Positions 26,911 through 34,675 of a stretch of 64,000 nucleotides of DNA are shown piece by piece. Within the stretch, counting starts at the first letter, position 1. The number at the start of each line of letters is the position of its first letter. Position numbers and translations under genes: made by a program. The notes below the pieces were generated by a model. That model saw only the letters and a list, made by a program, of their open reading frames with translations. It did not search any database and was not told the origin of the DNA. This DNA comes from Anaerolineaceae bacterium (GTDB taxonomy: Bacteria; Chloroflexota; Anaerolineae; Aggregatilineales; Phototrophicaceae), in assembly GCA_002702065.1 (NCBI GenBank), contig NZXX01000002.1:248001-312000 (forward strand), in the 5' to 3' direction.

Positions 26911-27480
26911 ATGCGCAATATTAATCAGCTTCACCGGAATGAAAGTGGTCAGGCAGCTCTGGAAAACGCTATCATCCTGATCGCCTTTATCGTCGTTGCT
27001 TCAGTTTTCGCCTTCACCATTTTGTCTGCTGGTTCATCCTCCACCGAGCGCGGCGAAGAAGCCATCTACTCCGGTCTGGAAGGTGTCCAGTCCTCCATGA
27101 GCATCAAGGGTGCCGTTATTGCCGAAGCTGCCAGCACCACCGTTGACACGGTCACCTTTACCCTGGCCCTGGTTTCCGGCGGCGACCCGATTGACCTGAC
27201 CGACTCGACCGGTGACAATGTGGTCGTGATCGGCTACCGTGATGCTGCGCAGTTCGTGAATGAAGTCCCCTGGGCGCTGGACTGGGTTGGCACGAATGAT
27301 GGTGACTCCATGCTGGAAGCCGGCGAACTGGCCGAAGTCACCGTTACCCTGTCCGCCCTGACCACGGCGCTGGATCGCAACACACCCTTCACCCTGGAAA
27401 TCAAACCGCCGACGGGTGCCGTGCTGAACGTGAGCCGCACCACGCCTGCCGCAATCGAAACCGTGATGGAACTGCGGTAA
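26911..27480 (+). CDS. arlB: Archaellin (archaeal-type flagellin)
   Basis: The 189-residue filament subunit. A class III signal peptide ends at Gly13 (NESG|QAALE, with Glu at +5), followed by the hydrophobic stalk helix [20 protein letters not shown]. The next segment, [25 protein letters not shown], follows the archaellin plan of helix, then SGLE, then KG.VI. The outer domain is Thr/Val-rich beta structure. The end [16 protein letters not shown] matches the PPxGAxLxVxRTxP closing motif of archaeal flagellins, which rules out an ordinary Flp/TadE pilin. Cleavage would be by the A24 peptidase at 36377. It is separated from the rest of the operon by hairpins, as expected for a subunit needed in large excess. 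Confidence 0.9.
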   Translation: MRNINQLHRNESGQAALENAIILIAFIVVASVFAFTILSAGSSSTERGEEAIYSGLEGVQSSMSIKGAVIAEAASTTVDTVTFTLALVSGGDPIDLTDSTGDNVVVIGYRDAAQFVNEVPWALDWVGTNDGDSMLEAGELAEVTVTLSALTTALDRNTPFTLEIKPPTGAVLNVSRTTPAAIETVMELR

Positions 27481-27496
27481 TTCAATCAATAAAGAT

Positions 27497-27544
27497 GGGG
27501 ACGGTTCGTTACTGAAAGCTCCGGCGAACCGTTCCCTTGCTTTT
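27497..27544 (+). terminator. Hairpin downstream of archaellin
   Basis: A 12-bp stem with one G-T pair (27497-27508 with 27525-27536, core GACGGTTCG / CGAACCGTT) has a 16-nt loop and is followed by TTGCTTTT. It begins 17 nt after the archaellin stop and may end or stabilise most archaellin mRNA. Confidence 0.65.
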
Positions 27545-27757
27545 GCAGCACCCGATGGCAGCAGTACCCAACTCTCAACGACCATTCGAACGAAAATATC
27601 TGAACTTCTTCTGAACCGTTTTTGAGAAAACGCCATCGTCATAATTCAGGCACGGCCAAGCCACGACTTACAGCGAAATCATCCGGTCTTATCGCTCGAT
27701 TATGAGCAAAGACAATCGCCTCACCACACTTGGCCGTGCCGGTGAGGCGATTTTTTT
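27537..27757 (+). ncRNA. Candidate structured attenuator RNA between arlB and the motor genes
   Basis: Several exact helices can form: CGATGGC/GCCATCG (27553-27559 with 27632-27638), GGCACGGCCAAG/CTTGGCCGTGCC (27649-27660 with 27729-27740) and the terminator stem AATCGCCTCACC/GGTGAGGCGATT (27714-27725 with 27741-27752). The second and third are 12/12 matches and cross each other with no linker, so only one can form at a time. That is the logic of an antiterminator and terminator. No known riboswitch core is recognised. It precedes the arlCDE start by 30 nt. Confidence 0.6.
27714..27757 (+). terminator. Strong intrinsic terminator before arlCDE
   Basis: A perfect 12-bp stem (27714-27725 with 27741-27752) with a 15-nt loop runs into seven T residues (27751-27757). 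Loop and stem bases overlap a competing helix, so read-through may be controlled. Confidence 0.85.
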
Positions 27758-27787
27758 AAACAGTTTGGAGCCGAGGAGGCAGGGTCA

Positions 27788-28621
27788 ATGGACCTGGAAA
27801 AACGCGTACAGGCGCTTGAACAAGAAGTTGAAATTCTCAAAAATCAGATTCAGGTGACACTGCTGGAGATTCAGGAACAACTACTGACCAACACGTACCC
27901 GTCACTGCGATCTGGTAATACAACAGCGCCGGATACGTCACGCGGCACCCAGGAAGCCAGCGCCACCCCGCCGATCAAGACATTCAAGCCCGTAGAAGAA
28001 GGCGAAAACGACTGGAAGCTCGGTGCCGGCGATAGCCCGGTCAACGTGCGCAAGGTCTCGCTGGATGCCTTCGAACCTGCTCCGACACATGCCGAGCCTG
28101 CCCCGCAGGCAGTCAACTGGGCGACGCTGGACGAAATGGAAGACTGGGTCAGCCAGAAGGTGAGCAAGATGGGTGCGGACCGCACGCGCCAGTTGATTTA
28201 CATGCACCATGAGACAGGCCGCATTGACGACGCCGTGATGGGCACGCTGCTGCAACTGGTCGACCTGTACGACGAGGAACAGCGCCGCCCTTTTGATCGC
28301 GACGACGACATCACACAGGCGGCTGCACCGGTAGGCCGGTCGATGCCGGTCGCCCCGCCAGTTCGCCCGGCGCCGGATAAGACACCTGCTCGTCAGCCGG
28401 GTGCGGCTGTGCAGCCCGCCAATGCTCGATCACGGAAAACAACGGCCCCAAAAGCGCCGGCCCGTAAACCGGAGGACAATCCGGTCAAGGTGGGCCGTCC
28501 GCCAGTTGAACTTGCGAATATTGATGAATCCGAACCGGAAGAGCGCGCCACCATTCTGCGACTGATCGCAGGAGTCTATAACGCAGGCGCGGGCGTGAAA
28601 TGGGGCAAGAAGGATGGATAA
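27788..28621 (+). CDS. ArlCDE-like archaellum motor protein
   Basis: 277 residues. The N-terminus is a coiled coil (LEKRVQALEQEVEILKNQIQVTLLEIQEQL). After a flexible linker, residues about 116-165 (LDEMEDWVSQKVSKMGADRTRQLIYMHHETGRIDDAVMGTLLQLV) resemble the FlaD/FlaE domain, with the W-x-x-K-V...Y-x-x-x-G-x-I pattern. The rest is a Pro/Ala/Lys-rich tail. In archaea ArlC/D/E form the cytosolic ring that links the motor to chemotaxis. ATG 27788 follows GAGGAGG. It overlaps arlG by 8 nt. The domain match is by eye and weaker than for its neighbours. Confidence 0.7.
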   Translation: MDLEKRVQALEQEVEILKNQIQVTLLEIQEQLLTNTYPSLRSGNTTAPDTSRGTQEASATPPIKTFKPVEEGENDWKLGAGDSPVNVRKVSLDAFEPAPTHAEPAPQAVNWATLDEMEDWVSQKVSKMGADRTRQLIYMHHETGRIDDAVMGTLLQLVDLYDEEQRRPFDRDDDITQAAAPVGRSMPVAPPVRPAPDKTPARQPGAAVQPANARSRKTTAPKAPARKPEDNPVKVGRPPVELANIDESEPEERATILRLIAGVYNAGAGVKWGKKDG

Positions 28622-29123
28622 AGCTGTTATCACCGCTATTTTTATCGTCGTCGGCGTCATTATGGCGATGACGTTATTCAACGCCGCATTTCCGGCCATT
28701 GTGCAGGGTGGCGATGCGATTGCCAGCATGGCCTATCGCTCTGAAGAACGTATGCGCAGCCAGATCACCATTATTCATGCGACCGGGGAACTGGACAGCA
28801 ATGGCTGGTGGCAGGACACCAACGGCAATGGTGATTTTGATGTGTTCATCTGGGTGAAGAACACGGGGCTGGGGCGCATTACCGCGCTGGACCAGCTCGA
28901 TGTGTTTTTTGGCCCGGAAGGCAACTTCTCCCGTATCCCGCATGAAAGCATTACCAGCAGCCAGCCGAACTGGTCGTGGCACGTGGAAAATGCGTCGGAG
29001 TGGGACCCAACGGCGACGCTGAAAATTACCCTCCACTACGGACTGGCGCTTTCCGATGGGCGTTACTACATCAAGATCACAACACCGTCCGGTATATCCG
29101 ATTCTTACTTCCTGAGTATGTAA
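28614..29123 (+). CDS. arlG: Archaellum stator protein ArlG (FlaG)
   Basis: 169 residues: one N-terminal membrane helix (AVITAIFIVVGVIMAMTLF) and an outer beta-sandwich. DVFIWVKNTGLGRI, QLDVFFGPEGNFSRIP, a Trp-containing NWSWHVENASEWDP and DGRYYIKITTPSG follow the archaeal FlaG pattern closely, especially FFGPEGNFxRIP. In archaea ArlG forms a filament capped by ArlF that ties the motor to the cell envelope. It overlaps the upstream gene by 8 nt and ends 3 nt before arlF. Confidence 0.82.
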   Translation: MDKAVITAIFIVVGVIMAMTLFNAAFPAIVQGGDAIASMAYRSEERMRSQITIIHATGELDSNGWWQDTNGNGDFDVFIWVKNTGLGRITALDQLDVFFGPEGNFSRIPHESITSSQPNWSWHVENASEWDPTATLKITLHYGLALSDGRYYIKITTPSGISDSYFLSM

Positions 29124-29126
29124 GCC

Positions 29127-30266
29127 ATGGAAAATGTGCTGGTTGCCTTCGTCATCATCTTCATAATGATCTTTGGCACGATGACCCTGAGCGAAGCCAT
29201 GTTCACCAGCCAGGATATGCTTCAGGTCAGCTTTCAGGAAATGGAAGCGCGTCTCGAAGAGCAGGCCCGAACCAACTTGGCACCTGTTGATGAACCGGTC
29301 TTCAGCCCCACCAACAGCGTGATGGTCACCTTTCGCAATACCGGCTCCATGCGCCTGATCGACTTTGATCAGTGGGATGTGATTGTCCAGTATTTTGATG
29401 CCTCCGACCCTGCCAATTACCACATCGACTGGCTGAGCCACACATCGAATGTGCCCTTTGGCAATGAGTGGACGGTTGACGGCATTTATATGGATGCGGA
29501 CGAAGCCGTTGAGGAGATCTTCGAGCCGGACATCCTGAACACCGATGAAGAAATCGCTCTGGAACTAAACGTATCGCCGCCCGTTGGCCCGGGCCAGCCG
29601 ATACGCATTCTGGTGAGCACGCCCAACGGCATTCATGTCTCGACGGCCTATGTCCGCAACATTCCGCCGGAACTGGTGAACAACCTGGGCCTGACGATTG
29701 CGCACGGCGAAACCGGGATGATCGACAATACGCTGCTGCTGTCCACCGATGCGGACAATGAAGAGGCGGACCTGGTTTATACCGTGATGGTCGCCCCGGC
29801 AGCCGGCACACTTACCCCCGCCAGCACCTTTACCCAGGTCGACATCAACGAAGGTTTGCTCAGCTTCACCCATGACGTCAGCGGCGATTACAGCTTTCAG
29901 TTCACCGTATCCGATGGCAAGGACACGATTGGCCCGTTTGTCTTCCCGATTACCGTAACCAATGCCGAGGTGGTGCTGGCTGCCAACACCGGCCTGACAC
30001 TGAGCACCGGCGCTACTGAGGTTATCACCAGTGCCATGCTGAATGCGACCGATGCGGACGACGTGCCGGCGGATCTGACATACAGCGTGATCACATTGCC
30101 AGCGCAGGGCACGCTTAACCCGGGGCCTGTGTTCTCGCAGGAGCATATCGACGCCGGGCTGCTGAGCTACAGCCACACTGGCAGCGGCAGCGACAGCTTC
30201 GAGTTCACCATCTCGGACGGCGAAAACACGATTGGTCCGTTCACCTTCCAACTCAGCGTATCGTAG
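29127..30266 (+). CDS. arlF: ArlF-like stator protein fused to two cadherin/CSPG-type repeats
   Basis: 379 residues, about twice the usual ArlF length. An N-terminal membrane helix (VLVAFVIIFIMIFGTMTL) and a beta-sandwich (VMVTFRNTGSMRLIDFDQWDVIVQYFD) fit ArlF/FlaF up to about residue 185. Two tandem repeats follow (about 190-285 and 285-379), each with GLT...G...I....L..TDAD...ADL.Y.V...PA.GTL.P...F.Q..I..GLLS..H..SG..SF.FT.SDG, the pattern of CSPG/cadherin-like modules. In archaea ArlF binds the S-layer; the added repeats could anchor the stator in a bacterial wall. This fusion is unusual. Confidence 0.75.
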   Translation: MENVLVAFVIIFIMIFGTMTLSEAMFTSQDMLQVSFQEMEARLEEQARTNLAPVDEPVFSPTNSVMVTFRNTGSMRLIDFDQWDVIVQYFDASDPANYHIDWLSHTSNVPFGNEWTVDGIYMDADEAVEEIFEPDILNTDEEIALELNVSPPVGPGQPIRILVSTPNGIHVSTAYVRNIPPELVNNLGLTIAHGETGMIDNTLLLSTDADNEEADLVYTVMVAPAAGTLTPASTFTQVDINEGLLSFTHDVSGDYSFQFTVSDGKDTIGPFVFPITVTNAEVVLAANTGLTLSTGATEVITSAMLNATDADDVPADLTYSVITLPAQGTLNPGPVFSQEHIDAGLLSYSHTGSGSDSFEFTISDGENTIGPFTFQLSVS

Positions 30267-30279
30267 CGAGAAGATTGTC

Positions 30280-30996
30280 ATGCAGGAAACGACCAGCAAG
30301 GAAACGCAGCGCACCGTTGTTTCATCAGGTAATCCCGAACTTGACAGCCGCATGGGTGGCGGGCTGCCTATCGGATCGCTGATCCTCATCGAAGGGGCAT
30401 CCGGGGCGGGGAAATCGGTGCTGTCGCAGCAGATCGTGTGGGGTGCGTTGCAGGATGGTTTTCGGGCCACCCTGTTCACGACTGAAAACACCGTCAAAAG
30501 CCTGGTTTCCCAGATGGACAGCATTGATCTGGCGGTGCTTGATTTCGTCCTGCTGCGCCGGCTGCGGGTGTATCCCATCGAGCTGAGCCAGTTAGGCGAA
30601 ACGGCGCCAACCGCGCTGATGAAAGCGGTCAAAAACGAACGCGAACAGGATGTGATTATCATCGATTCGGTGACATCAGCGGCCACCACACAGGGGGCAG
30701 TTGATGCGCAGATCCTGGGGTTTTTTGAGGAATGCAAGCGGATTTGCAGTAAAGGCGTATCCATTATCGTCACGCTTCACAGCGATGCTCTGGACCTCGA
30801 TCTGATTAACCCGATCCGGTCCATGTGCGACGCACATCTCAAGCTGTTTACGGAGCAAGACGGCCAGCGGTTGGTCAAGACCCTTCAGGTCGCCAAGATT
30901 CGCGGGGCGGCCAGCGTGACCGGGGCGATTGTGGGTTTTGAGGTTGAACCCGGTTGGGGTATGCGCGTCATCCCCATTAGCAAGGCACGAGGTTAG
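30280..30996 (+). CDS. arlH: ArlH, RecA-like ATP-binding archaellum regulator
   Basis: A 238-residue RecA/KaiC-fold protein. Walker A is GASGAGKS (39-46) and Walker B VIIIDS (Asp129 at its end); LDSRMGGGLPIGSLILIEG is the entry segment typical of FlaH. ArlH binds ATP without fast turnover and docks on ArlI to set motor assembly. It is found with archaella but not with type IV pili, so it is the best marker that this is an archaellum. The start ATG 30280 is preferred; the frame extends to 30232 but overlaps arlF. Confidence 0.88.
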   Translation: MQETTSKETQRTVVSSGNPELDSRMGGGLPIGSLILIEGASGAGKSVLSQQIVWGALQDGFRATLFTTENTVKSLVSQMDSIDLAVLDFVLLRRLRVYPIELSQLGETAPTALMKAVKNEREQDVIIIDSVTSAATTQGAVDAQILGFFEECKRICSKGVSIIVTLHSDALDLDLINPIRSMCDAHLKLFTEQDGQRLVKTLQVAKIRGAASVTGAIVGFEVEPGWGMRVIPISKARG

Positions 30997-31002
30997 CGAC
31001 GG

Positions 31003-32697
31003 ATGGCTCAATCAGTTTTACCCTTTGTCCCTGGCGCGCCGCTTGCCGAAAACGAATGGCAGCAGCTTCGGGCGCGTTTGTCCCCGGAGATGCAGCAGGC
31101 GTGCGACCGTTCCGTGTTTCTGGTGGAATATCTGAAAGCCCTCCCCATTGATGAAATCGGCGTACCGGATTATTACGATTCGCCACCCCGCAGTCTGGGT
31201 GGTCTGGACTATCGCAATTTAATCTACGCGATCAAAGAGGGATTGTATGTCCACATTTACCCGGATGTGCTGGGGACGCGTGATCATCATGTCTCGATTG
31301 AGCCTACAAGCGTAACCAACATCGATTCTCTGATGCCGGAGATCGACCAGAAGCTGGTGGCGTGGGCGGAAGACATTGGGCGCATTGAGGATAAGGAAGA
31401 AAAGCGGGCCTTCCTGCTCAAGCTGCTGGATCATATCTGCACGACAGAACGGTTTGTGCCCAATGGTAAGCGCAAGCCGGACAAAATCTTCGTGACGCAC
31501 CAGCAGCTCGAAGCCGTTCGTTACCGCGTGATTCGGGACAAGATTGGGCTGGGTGTGCTGCAACCGCTGCTGCTCGACCCGTACATCGAGGACATCAGTT
31601 GCAGCGGGGTCGGCCATATTTTTGTTGAACACAAGATTTTTAAGAGTGTGCAGTCGTCCATTGTCTTTGTCGATCATGACGACGTGGATCAGTTTGCGGT
31701 CTGGCTGGGGGAATGGATCAAGCACCCGGTCACCGTGCGTAACCCGCTGGTGGATGCGGTGCTGCCAGATGGTTCGCGTATCAACATCGTGTATGGCCGC
31801 GAGATTTCCAAGCGTGGCAGCAACTTTACTATCCGTAAAGCACCGGGCACACCGCTCAGCGTTCTGGAGCTGATTGAGTTTGGCACCCTGACCTATATGA
31901 TGGCGGCATATCTGTCGCTGATGCTGGAAAATGGCCTGAACACCTTTGTGGTTGGTGCGACGGCATCGGGCAAAACCACGCTGCTCAACGCCGTGACGAC
32001 ATTTATTCGCCCCGAAGCCAAGATCGTGACCATCGAGGACACGCCCGAAGTTCAGGTGCCGCACAAAAACTGGGTGCAGGAATCGACCCGGCATGGCGGC
32101 GGCGACCAGAAGGGCAGCGACGTGGGTATGTTCGAGCTTTTGAAAGCAGCCCTGCGTCAGCGCCCCGAAATGATCATCGTCGGCGAAATCCGTAGTGTGG
32201 AAGCGGTGGTTGCTTTTCAGGCCATGCAGACGGGTCATGGTGTGATGTCTACGTTTCATGCGGCCACGGTCGAAAAACTGATCCAGCGTCTGACCGGCGA
32301 CCCGATCAATATCCCGAAAACTTATATCGACAATCTCAACCTGGTGCTTATCCAGCAGGCTGTCCGGCTGCCCAACGGCAAGGGCGCTCGCCGTGTCATG
32401 AGCATTAACGAAATTATTGGTTATGACCCTGTTTCTGAAAGTTTTTCGTTTCTGGAGGCATTTCGCTGGAATGCCGCCAACGACACGTTCGAGTTTCCGG
32501 GCTATATGAACAGTTATCTGCTCGAACAGATTATTGCGGTCAAGCGGGGTATTCCGCCACACAAACGTAAAGCCGTTTATGACGAAGTCAAGCGTCGGGC
32601 GACGATACTTGAAAAACTCCATAAGGAAAAAGGGGTAAAGGATTACCATGAACTCTTCCAAATCCTCACCGAAGCGCGAAAACAAAACCTCCTTTAA
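31003..32697 (+). CDS. arlI: ArlI, archaellum motor ATPase
   Basis: A 564-residue secretion-type ATPase. Walker A is GATASGKTT (318-326), the Asp box lies at TIEDTPEVQVPH, Walker B is MIIVGEIRS with Glu395, and the His box is GHGVMSTFHAATVEKLIQRLTG. The N-terminal 200 residues (PDYYDSPP, LYVHIYPDV) resemble archaeal FlaI rather than bacterial PilB. The hexamer drives both assembly and rotation. It lies 6 nt after arlH; arlJ overlaps its last 50 nt. Confidence 0.92.
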   Translation: MAQSVLPFVPGAPLAENEWQQLRARLSPEMQQACDRSVFLVEYLKALPIDEIGVPDYYDSPPRSLGGLDYRNLIYAIKEGLYVHIYPDVLGTRDHHVSIEPTSVTNIDSLMPEIDQKLVAWAEDIGRIEDKEEKRAFLLKLLDHICTTERFVPNGKRKPDKIFVTHQQLEAVRYRVIRDKIGLGVLQPLLLDPYIEDISCSGVGHIFVEHKIFKSVQSSIVFVDHDDVDQFAVWLGEWIKHPVTVRNPLVDAVLPDGSRINIVYGREISKRGSNFTIRKAPGTPLSVLELIEFGTLTYMMAAYLSLMLENGLNTFVVGATASGKTTLLNAVTTFIRPEAKIVTIEDTPEVQVPHKNWVQESTRHGGGDQKGSDVGMFELLKAALRQRPEMIIVGEIRSVEAVVAFQAMQTGHGVMSTFHAATVEKLIQRLTGDPINIPKTYIDNLNLVLIQQAVRLPNGKGARRVMSINEIIGYDPVSESFSFLEAFRWNAANDTFEFPGYMNSYLLEQIIAVKRGIPPHKRKAVYDEVKRRATILEKLHKEKGVKDYHELFQILTEARKQNLL

Positions 32698-34135
32698 GGC
32701 CATTTCGCCGTTCGATTTGTTCTACCAGCTGACCTACATGTCGGCGATGGCGTCATCAGGAATCGCGCGCGGTAAGGTTTTCGAAATCGCCGCCCATTCC
32801 TCCTCGACCGCCGCCGAGTATTTCGTCGCGATCAACACGCTGGTCGAAGAAATGCGCTATGACTATCCGGAAGCATGCCGTCATATTGGCTTGCAGGCGA
32901 AGTCCGACAACATAAAAAGCTTTCTGCTGCGCATGTCGGACGCGCTGCGTTCGGGCGAACCGCTGGCGGACTTTCTGGCCCGCGAAGCTGAGGTGCAGGG
33001 CGAGGACTACACCAATGAATACGAGCGCAATCTTGAAGCCTTGAAGCAGTGGTCGAATGCGTTCTCATCCATCACCATTTCGGTGGCGCTGATTGTGATT
33101 ATTCAGGTGATTTCATCCATGATTTCGTCGCTGAATGCGCCGATGATGCTGGGCCTGATGAGTTCGGGCGTGATGCTGACCGGCTTTGGCGCGTGGATTA
33201 TCAAGCGATCGGCACCGCGTGAAATTATCACGGTCAAAGCTTCTGAAGGGTCGGCGGAACAGCGGCAGGCAATGCGTTTGTTCAAGCTGCTGGTGCCGCT
33301 GGGGGTGGCCGGGGCTATGGTTCTGGTGATGGTCGGCGTGCCGCTGGGGCTGGTGCTCATCATTCTGGCGGCGTTGCTGCTGCCCATTGGTCTGATCAGC
33401 AGCCGGAGCGACAAAAAAACCAACAAGAAGGACGAGGAATTCAGCACGTTTATGCGTTCGGTGGGTGGCACAGCCAGTTCCAGCGGGACCACACTCAAAC
33501 AGGCGCTGACGAGCATTGATCTGAGTTCGTTTCCTACCCTGGAAGATGACATTGACCGGCTGAGCACGCGGCTGCAAGCGTTGGTGGAGCCGGAAATCTG
33601 CTGGAACCAGTTTGGCAAGGAAACCGGCAGCAAGCTGATCAGCGAAGTAGTCGGCATTTTTTATGGCGCCATCAAGATCGGCGGCGACCCGGAACGCGTG
33701 GGCTACTTGTGTTCGCTGTTTACGTCCAAGACATCGCGGTTGCGCGCCAAACGGCGGCTGGCTTCGGGCATGTTCGCCGGGCTGGTCACGGTGATGCAGG
33801 CGGTGATCGCCGGGTTGATGGTCTTTGTTTTGTCCATCGTGCTCAATTTTGCCGAAATGGTGGTTCAGTTGATGCCGTCCAACGAAGCGGCTGTTGAAGG
33901 GCAGACGACGATCAACATGGGTATGGCGAGTTTTACGCCGGAAGAATTGCAGTTTCTTTCTACCCTGACGATGGTAACTATCATCCTGATGGCCATCGTT
34001 ACCGCGCTGGCGATCATCATGGGTGATGGTGGCTACAAGCTCAAAATGGCGATGTACCTGTCGCTGACTATTTTTATCTCCGGGGTCAGCATGTTAGTGG
34101 TGCCGCCGGTTGTTGCCAACGTGTTAAGCGTGTAA
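32648..34135 (+). CDS. arlJ: ArlJ, archaellum platform membrane protein
   Basis: 495 residues with two GspF/T2SF-type cytoplasmic helical bundles (about 30-125 and 260-360) and membrane helices at about 145-185, 210-255, 380-410 and 430-495. FDLFYQLTYMSAMASSGIARGKVFEIAAH is the FlaJ-type N-terminal bundle, and GGTASSSGTTLKQAL opens the second. It is the membrane base on which ArlI acts. The start ATG 32648 lies behind AAAGGA inside arlI, so translation is coupled. Confidence 0.88.
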   Translation: MNSSKSSPKRENKTSFKAISPFDLFYQLTYMSAMASSGIARGKVFEIAAHSSSTAAEYFVAINTLVEEMRYDYPEACRHIGLQAKSDNIKSFLLRMSDALRSGEPLADFLAREAEVQGEDYTNEYERNLEALKQWSNAFSSITISVALIVIIQVISSMISSLNAPMMLGLMSSGVMLTGFGAWIIKRSAPREIITVKASEGSAEQRQAMRLFKLLVPLGVAGAMVLVMVGVPLGLVLIILAALLLPIGLISSRSDKKTNKKDEEFSTFMRSVGGTASSSGTTLKQALTSIDLSSFPTLEDDIDRLSTRLQALVEPEICWNQFGKETGSKLISEVVGIFYGAIKIGGDPERVGYLCSLFTSKTSRLRAKRRLASGMFAGLVTVMQAVIAGLMVFVLSIVLNFAEMVVQLMPSNEAAVEGQTTINMGMASFTPEELQFLSTLTMVTIILMAIVTALAIIMGDGGYKLKMAMYLSLTIFISGVSMLVVPPVVANVLSV

Positions 34136-34157
34136 TGAAGCAAACGGAGAACGCAGC

Positions 34158-34673
34158 ATGTCGTTAGTGGACCTTTTACTCGAACAGAAGATTATCGTTA
34201 TCAGCATCATCGCTGCGTTGATTCCGTTGCTGCTGGCGGCTGGCTTCATGGTTCGGAAGCGTGTGCTGCACATGCTCAGCCAGCGGGCGAAAAAACGGGC
34301 AGCCCAACAAGCAGAGGCCGAAGCCCGGCAGGCGGCTGAAGCGATCATGCAATCCACCCGAAGTGAAGCAGCTGTGTCGCAGCCCGAACCTACAGCGCCT
34401 GCGGAAAATGCTCCACAAAAGGAAGCGGATAAACCTGCTGAAGAGACTGCCAAAGCGTTGGCGGAGGCGGCTAAGAGCGAAACATCCGATCAGAATCAGT
34501 CTTCCGATGAAATCCAATCGCTGCTGAGTTCTGTTTTCGCCGATGAAGAAACTGATGAACGTAGGGCAATGTTGCTTGAAGGTACAACGCCAATTGAAAT
34601 CGGCGAACTGGCGCAGTTGTGCCACGCGGTAGCTGGTCAATTGCGCGCCAACAGTAAGGCGCGAGGAGCATAG
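34158..34673 (+). CDS. Single-helix membrane protein with long charged tail
   Basis: 171 residues: a membrane helix at about 10-33 (IIVISIIAALIPLLLAAGFMV), a basic stretch (RKRVLHMLSQRAKKRAAQQ), an Ala/Glu/Lys-rich region likely coiled coil or disordered (to about 110), and a small C-terminal helical part (IEIGELAQLCHAVAGQL). No family is recognised. The layout (one helix plus cytoplasmic coiled coil) recalls ArlX of Thermoproteota archaella, which forms a ring round ArlI, but no sequence similarity can be claimed. It sits 22 nt after arlJ and 2 nt before the FHA protein. Confidence 0.7.
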   Translation: MSLVDLLLEQKIIVISIIAALIPLLLAAGFMVRKRVLHMLSQRAKKRAAQQAEAEARQAAEAIMQSTRSEAAVSQPEPTAPAENAPQKEADKPAEETAKALAEAAKSETSDQNQSSDEIQSLLSSVFADEETDERRAMLLEGTTPIEIGELAQLCHAVAGQLRANSKARGA

Positions 34674-34675
34674 AG

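Noticed and set aside
26702..26911. A 69-residue open frame in the archaellum leader.
   Set aside because: No Shine-Dalgarno site, no domain, and it would overlap the expected control region.
27537..27757. A known cyclic di-GMP (GEMM) riboswitch in the attenuator.
   Set aside because: The conserved GEMM core segments are not found; the element is kept as an unassigned structured RNA.
31219..32703. A 494-residue open frame on the minus strand.
   Set aside because: It is antisense to arlI, which has intact Walker motifs and coupled neighbours.
26911..34135. Reading the locus as a Tad/Flp pilus or type II secretion system.
   Set aside because: There is no secretin, TadZ, TadB/C pair or pseudopilins; ArlH, ArlG and the archaellin end motif fit an archaellum instead. 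Only the peptidase and PilN/PilO-like proteins are pilus-like.
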